Source: Patescibacteria group bacterium (GTDB lineage Bacteria; Patescibacteriota; Patescibacteriia; UBA2591; UBA6264). Taken from it: a DNA stretch of 6,002 bases. Below the pieces are notes generated by a model. The model was given only the letters and a program-made list of their open reading frames with translations, did not search any database and was not told the DNA's origin. Position 1 is the stretch's first letter, and each line of letters starts with the position of its first letter. The position numbers were made by a program, and so were the translations under genes. Shown piece after piece: positions 1 to 4,494 of this stretch. Location of the stretch: contig JACZVN010000029.1 of assembly GCA_022572625.1 (NCBI GenBank), positions 1 to 6,002 on the forward strand, in the 5' to 3' direction.

Positions 1-1
1 G

Positions 2-286
2 TTCACTGGAGCGTTATCAAATAGCAATATCATGCTAGGGGCTTGGCAGCATTTAGCTGTTACTTTTAATTCTGGAGTTGTAAAAATGTATCTAAACGGT
101 TCAGAGGTTACTTGGACGCTTAGTGGAAACGCATTCTTATCAGCTTTAATTCCAAACTCAGAAGTTCTTTCAGTTGGAGCCTCAAGTAATGGAAGTAATA
201 AATTTGATGGGAAAATTGATGAAGTTTCTGTATTTTTAAGAGATCTGAACACAACAGAAATTTCAACACTTTTTTATTCTTTTTAA
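2..286 (+). CDS. LamG/concanavalin-like surface protein, C-terminal end (5' end outside window)
   Basis: The frame is open from the first bases, so this is the last 94 residues of a longer protein. The visible part reads as the second half of a LamG/Laminin_G_3 jelly-roll domain: W-Q-H-L-A-V-T-F, then a K-M-Y-L-N-G strand, a V-G-A-S strand, F-D-G-K-I-D-E-V near residues 70-77 and a closing T-T-E-I-S-T-L-F helix. These domains typically occur in secreted or cell-surface proteins and bind glycans or mediate adhesion; the ligand cannot be told from this fragment. ATG at 32 lies inside the domain and is not the true start. The protein ends four residues after the domain, and its last 24 bases overlap the 3' end of the opposing gene. 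No terminator hairpin is visible after the stop. The domain call is firm; the role is only general. Confidence 0.8.
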   Translation, partial: FTGALSNSNIMLGAWQHLAVTFNSGVVKMYLNGSEVTWTLSGNAFLSALIPNSEVLSVGASSNGSNKFDGKIDEVSVFLRDLNTTEISTLFYSF

Positions 287-499
287 TTGCTTCCTGGCCT
301 TCATAATCCTATGGCTGCACTTGACCTCATACAAGTCTATCTTCTTGCCTTTCCTTGCTATAATATCAATCTCCCCTAAGCTTCTTTTTTTAGTGGCAAC
401 TTTAACATTTATAGAAAGAGAATCATACTTGTGCTTTATCTTGTCTTTCAACTCAAGCACATACTTATCGTGTTTTGTCAGCTTTTGCTTGAAAGCCAT
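263..499 (-). CDS. Short PD-(D/E)XK nuclease-like protein, possibly C-terminally truncated
   Basis: This 78-residue basic protein carries the core of a PD-(D/E)XK nuclease fold: G42-E43-I44-D45-I46-I47-A48, then a turn, L56-Y57-E58-V59-K60, then a basic helix with A68-R69-K70-Q71-L72. The D45, E58 and K60 pattern is the metal and catalytic signature seen in UPF0102 (YraN-like) and Hjc-type nucleases. The wording around it (KKIDLYEVKCSHRI, ARKQL) reminds me of short DPANN-archaeal proteins. UPF0102 members are about 115-120 residues, so the last strand and helix appear to be missing. The stop lies inside the 3' end of the convergent LamG gene, which suggests truncation at a junction near 268-275. 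Upstream on the minus strand is an archaeal-type TATA box rather than a clear bacterial promoter. Nuclease activity is inferred. The plus-strand frame over the same bases (321-587) is less protein-like, and I judge it a shadow. Confidence 0.65.
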   Translation of the reverse strand: MAFKQKLTKHDKYVLELKDKIKHKYDSLSINVKVATKKRSLGEIDIIARKGKKIDLYEVKCSHRIMKARKQLKRIKKC

Positions 500-526
500 T
501 CTTCACATTTATATTCTAGGCAGGAA

Positions 527-537
527 CTATTTAAAGG
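527..537 (-). promoter_or_regulatory. Archaeal-type TATA element upstream of the nuclease-like gene
   Basis: Read on the minus strand, the sequence CCTTTAAATAG has its TTTAAATA core at 535-528. The centre of the core is about 32 bases before the ATG at 499. Archaeal TATA boxes lie about 26-27 bases before the transcription start, so this would give a near-leaderless mRNA, as is common in archaea. A bacterial reading is possible but weaker: TATAAA near 512-507 could be a -10 box, with no good -35 at the right distance. Assignment is tentative. Confidence 0.35.
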
Positions 538-643
538 TTTTGTTTAACTATAATTTAAGAAAATTAAATTTAATAAATTTACCATAATTCCATCCTTACA
601 TTTTTAAACTATAAGAATAAATAGTGAAAATAGTTATTAAAAA

Positions 644-649
644 GAGGAG
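644..649 (+). promoter_or_regulatory. Shine-Dalgarno site that selects the GTG start at 655
   Basis: GAGGAG lies five bases before GTG 655. The alternative ATG at 664 would leave 14 bases, which is too far. This fixes the start of the small membrane protein at GTG. Confidence 0.7.
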
Positions 650-654
650 TAAAA

Positions 655-864
655 GTGAAAATAATGCTACTAATAGTGAAAGTTGCTGTCTTTTTTGCTG
701 GATCAGTAACGATTGGTTATGTTTTGGAAAAATTGCCTGAATGGACTGTTATCACCCCTTTGATTGTTGGTTTAAGTATAATCGTCGTAGCTCTTTACAC
801 CGTCGCTGCCATATTTTTTGTTCTCTGGCTGTTTTATAGCCTGGCTACGATTAATAAAAAGTAA
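655..864 (+). CDS. Small two-helix membrane protein of unknown function
   Basis: This 69-residue protein has two hydrophobic stretches, about residues 4-24 and 33-62, joined by a short polar turn (E-K-L-P-E-W), and a lysine-containing C-terminal tail (I-N-K-K). The likely topology is a hairpin with a short loop between the helices. I do not recognise a family; nothing catalytic is visible. Translation starts at GTG, supported by a well-placed GAGGAG. A possible -10 box (TATAAG at 610-615) precedes it, but its -35 region (around 588-593) is weak. The gene stands alone and is closed by a strong terminator 30 bases after its stop. Proteins of this size and shape include single-unit regulators of membrane complexes, holin-like or toxin peptides, and structural membrane proteins; the sequence does not choose between them. 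Confidence 0.65.
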   Translation: MKIMLLIVKVAVFFAGSVTIGYVLEKLPEWTVITPLIVGLSIIVVALYTVAAIFFVLWLFYSLATINKK

Positions 865-893
865 ATAAAAGTAAATAAGAATTTAATATTTCG

Positions 894-924
894 AAAAGCA
901 TGCAAAAATAATGCATGCTTTTTT
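894..924 (+). terminator. Rho-independent terminator after the small membrane protein gene
   Basis: An 11 bp perfect stem (894-904 paired with 912-922, core GCATGC) closes a 7-base A-rich loop. A run of six T follows from 919. The A-run on the left arm would let it also work on the minus strand. Confidence 0.85.
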
Positions 925-941
925 ATTTTTAGCCTATAATA

Positions 942-957
942 ACGGTTCGAACATCGT
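942..957 (+). promoter_or_regulatory. GC-rich dyad upstream of tag, candidate operator
   Basis: The perfect palindrome GTTCGAAC (945-952) is flanked by ACG (942-944) and CGT (955-957), which pair after a two-base bulge. It sits in a 31-base block (942-972) with 17 G or C, inside intergenic DNA that is otherwise about 80% AT, just before the tag promoter. A protein-binding site is possible. It does not match the Gram-positive SOS box, whose half-sites run the other way. Function is unproven. Confidence 0.25.
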
Positions 958-995
958 CCAACTGAGAGGGTCTTTATTTTTTAAAATAAATAACT

Positions 996-1001
996 TATAA
1001 T
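996..1001 (+). promoter_or_regulatory. Consensus -10 box of tag, placed for a leaderless transcript
   Basis: TATAAT ends six bases before the tag ATG at 1008, so transcription would begin at or next to the A of the start codon. The -35 region at 17 bp (973-978, TTTATT) is poor. No Shine-Dalgarno sequence could fit in so short a leader. Confidence 0.55.
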
Positions 1002-1007
1002 AGAAAT

Positions 1008-1574
1008 ATGAACACAAAAATAAGGTGCCAATGGGTACCGTCTGATCCACTTTACATAGATTATCACGATATCGAATGGGGTGTGCCTGTACATGACGAT
1101 AAAAAGCTATTTGAATTTCTTATCTTAGAAGGAGCGCAAGCAGGGTTGAGTTGGTTGACGGTTCTTAAAAAGCGAGATAATTACAAAAAAGCCTTTGATA
1201 ATTTTGATGCTAAAAAAATTGTAAAGTATGGCAAGAATAAAACCAGAGAATTACTTTCAAACAAAGGAATCATCCGCAACAGATTAAAAATTGCTGCCAC
1301 AATTCAAAATGCGAAAGCATTCTTGGCTATTCAAAAAGAGTTTGGTAGTTTTGATGCATATATTTGGCAGTTTGTGGGAGGGAAACCAAAGAAAAATTTT
1401 CAAAAGAGTATTAAAAAAATTCCTGCCAAAACGCCTGAATCAGAGGCTATGAGTAAGGATTTACTTAAACGAGGATTTAAATTTGTTGGTCCTATAATCT
1501 GCTATGCTTTTATGCAAGCAGTGGGAATGGTAAACGACCATATTATGGAGTGTTTTCGGTATAATAAGATTTGA
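1008..1574 (+). CDS. tag: DNA-3-methyladenine glycosylase I (Tag)
   Basis: This is a cytoplasmic base-excision-repair enzyme. It flips out and removes 3-methyladenine (and weakly 3-methylguanine) from alkylated DNA, leaving an abasic site. The 188-residue protein matches the family along its whole length (E. coli Tag is 187): R-C-x-W-V at the N-terminus, D-P-L-Y-I-x-Y-H-D-x-E-W-G-V-P (13-27), L-E-G-A-Q-A-G-L-S-W-x-T-V-L-K-K-R (40-56), G-I-I-R-N-R (88-93), K-R-G-F-K-F-V-G-P-x-I-C-Y-A-F-M-Q-A-x-G (about 154-173) and V-N-D-H (175-178). The zinc-snap ligands are all present as C7, H20, H178 and C182, and the base-binding E41 and W49 are kept, so the enzyme should be active. The start at ATG 1008 gives the correct N-terminus but has no ribosome site; the mRNA looks leaderless. 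It is a single gene with its own -10 box. A GC-rich dyad upstream could be regulatory, but no SOS or Ada box is recognised. Confidence 0.97.
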   Translation: MNTKIRCQWVPSDPLYIDYHDIEWGVPVHDDKKLFEFLILEGAQAGLSWLTVLKKRDNYKKAFDNFDAKKIVKYGKNKTRELLSNKGIIRNRLKIAATIQNAKAFLAIQKEFGSFDAYIWQFVGGKPKKNFQKSIKKIPAKTPESEAMSKDLLKRGFKFVGPIICYAFMQAVGMVNDHIMECFRYNKI

Positions 1575-1591
1575 AGTTTATTTTTTTGATA

Positions 1592-1620
1592 TTGACAATA
1601 GGGGAAAAATAAGCTATAAT
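1592..1620 (+). promoter_or_regulatory. Perfect sigma70-type promoter of the 1692 gene
   Basis: TTGACA (1592-1597), 17 bp, then TATAAT (1615-1620), an exact consensus on all counts. Transcription would start near 1627. The whole element matches the promoter at 2146-2174 at 26 of 29 positions, including 14 of 17 spacer bases. Confidence 0.9.
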
Positions 1621-1637
1621 GTTAATAACAATTAAAT

Positions 1638-1649
1638 AAAGGAGTGGGG
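1638..1649 (+). promoter_or_regulatory. Displaced ribosome-site-like sequence in the leader of the 1692 gene
   Basis: AAAGGAGTGGGG looks like a strong Shine-Dalgarno site but lies 42 bases before the only usable start of the downstream gene. What it does serve is a possible mini-frame, TTG-AAT-TAT-TAA at 1653-1664, eight bases after GGAG. It could be a leader peptide, a ribosome standby site, or chance. Confidence 0.3.
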
Positions 1650-1691
1650 AAATTGAATTATTAATAAACAAGTCATTAAATAAAAAAAAAT

Positions 1692-2063
1692 ATGGAAAAT
1701 CCTTTTAGAAAAAAATATACACGGGAAAAATACGATAAGGCAGAGGAAGAGGGAAAAAAAGCTTCTGAAGAAGCGAAAAAACATCCTGGTCTTATGGTGC
1801 CTGGTAAGCCCACTATATCTCATGATTACATAGCTGTCGATAAGCGTATGCCAAGAGAACACCCTAGACCCGTATATCGAACATCAGCACAAGAAAGAAA
1901 ATCGGAAAGGGCAGATATAAAAATTCAGCGGCTAAAAATAAGAGGGGAAAAAGAGGCTTATGTATTAGAAGCGAATTACAAAAAATTGGTACAAAAAGTA
2001 GAGGAAGCAAAACAAGCTTTACTTGAGTTTGAGAAAGATAAGTTAGGAATATCGGAAGAATAG
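1692..2063 (+). CDS. Charged coiled-coil hypothetical protein
   Basis: This 123-residue cytoplasmic protein is strongly hydrophilic, with no signal peptide or membrane segment. Residues 1-30 are rich in Lys and Glu and look helical. The middle (about 31-66) is Pro- and Arg-containing and probably extended (H-P-G-L-M-V-P-G-K-P, M-P-R-E-H-P-R-P). Residues about 67-118 form a long charged helix with leucines spaced as in a coiled coil. I recognise no family. The start must be ATG 1692, since the frame has a TAA at 1677-1679 and no other ATG, GTG or TTG between. It is unusual in having no ribosome site next to the start, only an A-rich run (AAATAAAAAAAAAT). It has an excellent promoter, a leader of about 65 bases, and a terminator 45 bases after the stop. 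Strong expression with conditional or A-rich-driven translation is a reasonable inference; a structural or nucleic-acid-associated role is a guess. Confidence 0.7.
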   Translation: MENPFRKKYTREKYDKAEEEGKKASEEAKKHPGLMVPGKPTISHDYIAVDKRMPREHPRPVYRTSAQERKSERADIKIQRLKIRGEKEAYVLEANYKKLVQKVEEAKQALLEFEKDKLGISEE

Positions 2064-2108
2064 GAAAGTACAGAAGAATAATTTTAGAGTTATAAATATT
2101 GAATTTTA

Positions 2109-2144
2109 ATTAAAAATTAGGCCTATTTAGGCCTAATTTTTAAT
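2109..2144 (+). terminator. Rho-independent terminator between the 1692 gene and the radical SAM gene
   Basis: A 15 bp perfect stem (2109-2123 with 2130-2144, core TTAGGCC) closes the loop TATTTA and carries a T run at 2137-2141. The A-run on the other side makes it bidirectional in form. It ends one base before the -35 box of the next promoter. Confidence 0.9.
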
Positions 2145-2145
2145 A

Positions 2146-2174
2146 TTGACAAAAGGGGCAAAATTAGCTATAAT
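2146..2174 (+). promoter_or_regulatory. Perfect sigma70-type promoter of the radical SAM gene
   Basis: TTGACA (2146-2151), 17 bp, TATAAT (2169-2174). Transcription should start near 2181, giving a short leader that holds the ribosome site. The element differs from the promoter at 1592-1620 at only three spacer positions. Confidence 0.9.
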
Positions 2175-2205
2175 CTGATCAGCGAGTTGAAAAAGGAGGA
2201 AAAAA

Positions 2206-3150
2206 ATGAGTTCTAAATATTTTCCATATTCAGAACATATTTGTCATCATGTCTTTAATAAAGGTGGTTGTAATTTTTGTAGTTTTCATCTGATGAAAAA
2301 TTGTGTTTCCGCAACGCCAGTGCCAATTAAACAAATGATTCAGCATTTTGATGCATTTATTAGCGATCAGAAAAATTATCAAGATATTTTGAAAAATGGT
2401 AGACTTTCAGTTGAACCCCAGGGTAGTTGGTTTTTAGAAGTACCTAAAGGTTTAAGACATCATATTTACCGTTTTGTAGAATTTCATGGCTTGGAATTGC
2501 ATAGCCAGTGTCGGGCCACTTTGACTAATAAGAAAAAAGTTCAAACGGCTTTGAGTATCAGTATGAAAGCTAAGTATGGGCCGGATTTTGATAGGGATTT
2601 GTTGGAAAAGAATGTTCAGGCAACCCTTGAGTCGTTTAAGACTGAACTTAAACCCTATATGCTTATTTCCACTGGTCTTGAAGTGGCTAATAATGATGAT
2701 TTAAAATTGATCAATAAAGGATGCCAGCTTAGTGATTTTGTTTCATTTTCCCGGTTTATTCGTTCCGGTGGGGCTAAATTAGGAGCTAATGTTTTAATGG
2801 CTCCGCCCTTAGTTTTAGATTCTGTTCGTAAGGCTCTGAAAACGGCTCAATACGCTTTTGATGTTTTAAAAGCGTCCGAGATTATGGTTGTTTCCTGTAT
2901 TCCACGCATTGGATCCCTTGGTCACGCTTTATGGCGGCAGGGTAAATGGAATCCTATTTCGGCCACTGAAAGTGCTGAAATTTACTGGATGATTAAAGAC
3001 TGGTATCCGGAAAAAACAGTTAAGCTTGATACAATGCGAGTTTACTGTTTTCATGGCAAGCACGGTTTAAAAATTAAAACCGAAAAACAAAAAATTAGCG
3101 CTAGAAAAAAAGTTAGAAAAATTGCTCAAGAAGTTTTTACTTCTTCATAA
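2206..3150 (+). CDS. Radical SAM protein related to archaeosine synthase RaSEA (COG1244-like)
   Basis: This 314-residue cytoplasmic protein is probably a radical S-adenosylmethionine enzyme. The N-terminal cysteines, C13, C22 and C25 (G-G-C-N-F-C), form a C-x8-C-x2-C pattern. That is not the classic C-x3-C-x2-C but is of the expanded kind seen in Elp3-, TIGR01212- and RaSEA-type proteins; C33 is extra. Later blocks fit the RaSEA family from memory: S-V-E-P-Q-G-S-W-F (68-76), G-L-E-V-A-N-N-D-D (157-165), I-N-K-G (169-172), a V-L-M-A-P-P strand (196-201), V-S-C-I-P-R-I-G (229-236) and A-L-W-R-Q-G-K-W-N-P (241-250). RaSEA works with ArcS on preQ0-lysine at tRNA position 15 in archaea; no partner gene is seen here and bacteria do not make archaeosine, so the substrate is unknown, with tRNA modification the first guess. 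The start is fixed by AAGGAGGA at 2193-2200. The gene is monocistronic between two terminators. Radical SAM is fairly sure; the subfamily is moderate. Confidence 0.8.
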   Translation: MSSKYFPYSEHICHHVFNKGGCNFCSFHLMKNCVSATPVPIKQMIQHFDAFISDQKNYQDILKNGRLSVEPQGSWFLEVPKGLRHHIYRFVEFHGLELHSQCRATLTNKKKVQTALSISMKAKYGPDFDRDLLEKNVQATLESFKTELKPYMLISTGLEVANNDDLKLINKGCQLSDFVSFSRFIRSGGAKLGANVLMAPPLVLDSVRKALKTAQYAFDVLKASEIMVVSCIPRIGSLGHALWRQGKWNPISATESAEIYWMIKDWYPEKTVKLDTMRVYCFHGKHGLKIKTEKQKISARKKVRKIAQEVFTSS

Positions 3151-3151
3151 T

Positions 3152-3182
3152 AAAGTTAGGCTTATTAAAAGCCTAACTTTTT
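3152..3182 (+). terminator. Rho-independent terminator after the radical SAM gene
   Basis: A 12 bp perfect stem (3152-3163 with 3169-3180, core GTTAGGCTT) closes a five-base loop and ends in five T (3178-3182). It begins two bases after the stop codon. The TTAGGC core is shared with the terminator at 2109-2144. Confidence 0.9.
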
Positions 3183-3185
3183 CTA

Positions 3186-3214
3186 TTGCCATCAGGGTAA
3201 TTTTTTTGTAAAAT
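3186..3214 (+). promoter_or_regulatory. Sigma70-type promoter of the three-gene operon, leaderless placement
   Basis: TTGCCA (3186-3191, five of six), 17 bp, TAAAAT (3209-3214, five of six). The ATG at 3223 is eight bases after the -10 box, so the mRNA would have little or no leader. The spacer contains AGGGTAAT, reminiscent of the AGGGG-AAAAT stretch in the two consensus promoters upstream. Confidence 0.6.
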
Positions 3215-3222
3215 AAAAATGT

Positions 3223-3750
3223 ATGGATATATTTTCTCATGGTCTTTGGGCAAACCTTGCTTTTAGGGCCGGAAAGCAAACCAAGAGATTAGCCTTATTA
3301 GGAGCATTTTTTGGCGTCGTCCCGGATTTATTTTCTTTTGGTTTAGACTTTTTATTCAGCTGGACTGGTTTGGGTAAACTTTTAGGTATTCCTTTAATTT
3401 CTGGAAGCTGGAAGCTGGGTACGGTGATTATTCCAAATTATATTTTTGCTTCATACAATATTACCCACAGCCTAATTGTATTTCTAGCTATTTTTTTAAT
3501 TGTCTGGCTTCTGCGTCGGCAGATTTTTTTCTGGCCTTTGGCTGGCTGGGGTTTGCATATTATTATTGACATTCCCACCCACAGCGCTCAATTTTTCCCC
3601 ACCCCATTTTTATGGCCGATTTCCGACTATACGGTCAATGGCATTAGCTGGGGAATGCCCACTTTTCTTTTAACTAATTGGGTAATTTTAATTTCTATAT
3701 ACATCTGGTTGGTCTTTTTTAAAGATCGGCCGCGGTCAAAGGTAAATTAA
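3223..3750 (+). CDS. YdjM-like membrane-bound metal-dependent hydrolase (PF04307 family)
   Basis: This 175-residue integral membrane protein carries the family's conserved polar residues: D2 and H6 in M-D-I-F-S-H-G-L, P34-D35 in the first helix pair, T81-H82-S83 (N-I-T-H-S-L), and H112-x3-D116-x2-T119-H120. These His and Asp residues form the predicted metal site of the YdjM/LexA-regulated hydrolase family (COG1988), whose substrate is not established; membrane lipid or phospho-substrate hydrolysis has been suggested by analogy. Hydrophobic helices lie at about 23-47, 83-97, 101-117 and 146-166. Length is normal for the shorter members. ATG 3223 places H6 at the expected distance from the N-terminus, and there is no upstream ribosome site, so the mRNA looks leaderless. 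It is the first gene of a probable operon: 22 bases separate it from the nucleotidyltransferase gene. No LexA box is seen. Confidence is high for the family and low for the reaction. Confidence 0.85.
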   Translation: MDIFSHGLWANLAFRAGKQTKRLALLGAFFGVVPDLFSFGLDFLFSWTGLGKLLGIPLISGSWKLGTVIIPNYIFASYNITHSLIVFLAIFLIVWLLRRQIFFWPLAGWGLHIIIDIPTHSAQFFPTPFLWPISDYTVNGISWGMPTFLLTNWVILISIYIWLVFFKDRPRSKVN

Positions 3751-3772
3751 ACTTTATTCTCATCTTAAAAGT

Positions 3773-4483
3773 ATGGAAAAACAATTTCAAGATTTAATAA
3801 AAAAAGTAGATAAAAAGTTTAAGCCAATTTCAATTTTTCTCTATGGTTCAAGGGCTCGGACAGATTTTCTTGAATATAGTGATTATGAAGTCGGCCTTTT
3901 ATATTCTAGTAAGCAAGAGATTTCTAGAACTGAATTAAAAAAATTTAATCCGATTAAGAGTATAATTTTTTATCCCTTTGAATACGAAAGTTTTTTAAAA
4001 TATATAATTGATACTCCTTTTCCAGAAATTATTTATTTTAGAGAATTGATTTTGGGCGGGAAAACAATTTCAGGCCAAAAGGTGATTGAGGAATTAAAAC
4101 CGCCGCCGATTAAGATTTTAGATTTACTGCAAAGGATCAGTTTTGATATCGGCGTTGCTTTTGCCGCCGTCTTATCTTACCGTCGGGGAGATTTAATCAC
4201 CGCCGGTATGGAATTTTCCAAATCTTGTTTATTTGGCATTCGTTGTCTTATTATTTTACAGCATAAGGCATTTCCTTTGAATTATGATGAAATATATCAA
4301 GCTTCCTTAAAATTAAAACTGGGGCCATATTCTCAAGTCGTGAAACACGCCCTGGATGTCCGTCAAGGAAAAAAGCTATCAGAGGCATCTATTTATCACA
4401 ATATTTCTTTGCTTAATGAAATGGTAAAAGAAAAGATCCTGGAAGTGTTTGAAAAAAAGGGGAATATTATTGTCTTAAACTAA
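3773..4483 (+). CDS. Nucleotidyltransferase (MNT-like) fused to a HEPN-like helical domain
   Basis: This 236-residue cytoplasmic protein has two parts. Residues about 1-110 form a minimal nucleotidyltransferase domain: I-F-L-Y-G25-S26-R27-A-R is the phosphate-binding helix start, and S-D37-Y-E39-V-G-L-L replaces the usual D-x-D metal pair with D-x-E. Residues about 115-228 are all-helical and resemble HEPN or kanamycin-nucleotidyltransferase C-terminal domains. R157 and H164 (R-C-L-I-I-L-Q-H) give an R-x6-H spacing, inside the loose HEPN range but not the typical R-x4-H. MNT and HEPN proteins usually form two-gene toxin-antitoxin pairs in which MNT AMPylates the HEPN RNase; here both would lie on one chain. 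An ordinary nucleotide transferase (antibiotic or small-molecule) is the alternative. The start ATG 3773 lacks a ribosome site. It lies between the membrane hydrolase and phosphatase genes with gaps of 22 and 11 bases, so it is probably cotranscribed. The fold call is strong; HEPN is tentative. Confidence 0.75.
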   Translation: MEKQFQDLIKKVDKKFKPISIFLYGSRARTDFLEYSDYEVGLLYSSKQEISRTELKKFNPIKSIIFYPFEYESFLKYIIDTPFPEIIYFRELILGGKTISGQKVIEELKPPPIKILDLLQRISFDIGVAFAAVLSYRRGDLITAGMEFSKSCLFGIRCLIILQHKAFPLNYDEIYQASLKLKLGPYSQVVKHALDVRQGKKLSEASIYHNISLLNEMVKEKILEVFEKKGNIIVLN

Positions 4484-4494
4484 ATAGTATAAAA

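Noticed and set aside
321..587. Plus-strand open frame of 88 codons
   Set aside because: It lies opposite the nuclease-like gene, has no ribosome site, and its Phe/Ser/Leu-rich translation is typical of an antisense shadow.
941..960. GGTTCGAAC resembling a tRNA T-arm
   Set aside because: Flanking bases do not form the five-pair T-stem, and no acceptor, D- or anticodon arm can be built around it.
945..960. Possible SOS (LexA) box before tag
   Set aside because: The half-sites run GTTC-GAAC with no spacer, opposite to the CGAAC-N4-GTTCG order, and the CGAAC at 948-952 has no GTTCG partner at the right distance.
1632..1862. Minus-strand open frame of 76 codons
   Set aside because: Its Phe-rich translation mirrors the Lys/Glu-rich coding strand of the 1692 gene.
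4488..4493. TATAAA before the phosphatase gene as a -10 box
   Set aside because: It ends one base before the ATG, so transcription would start inside the gene and miss the start codon.
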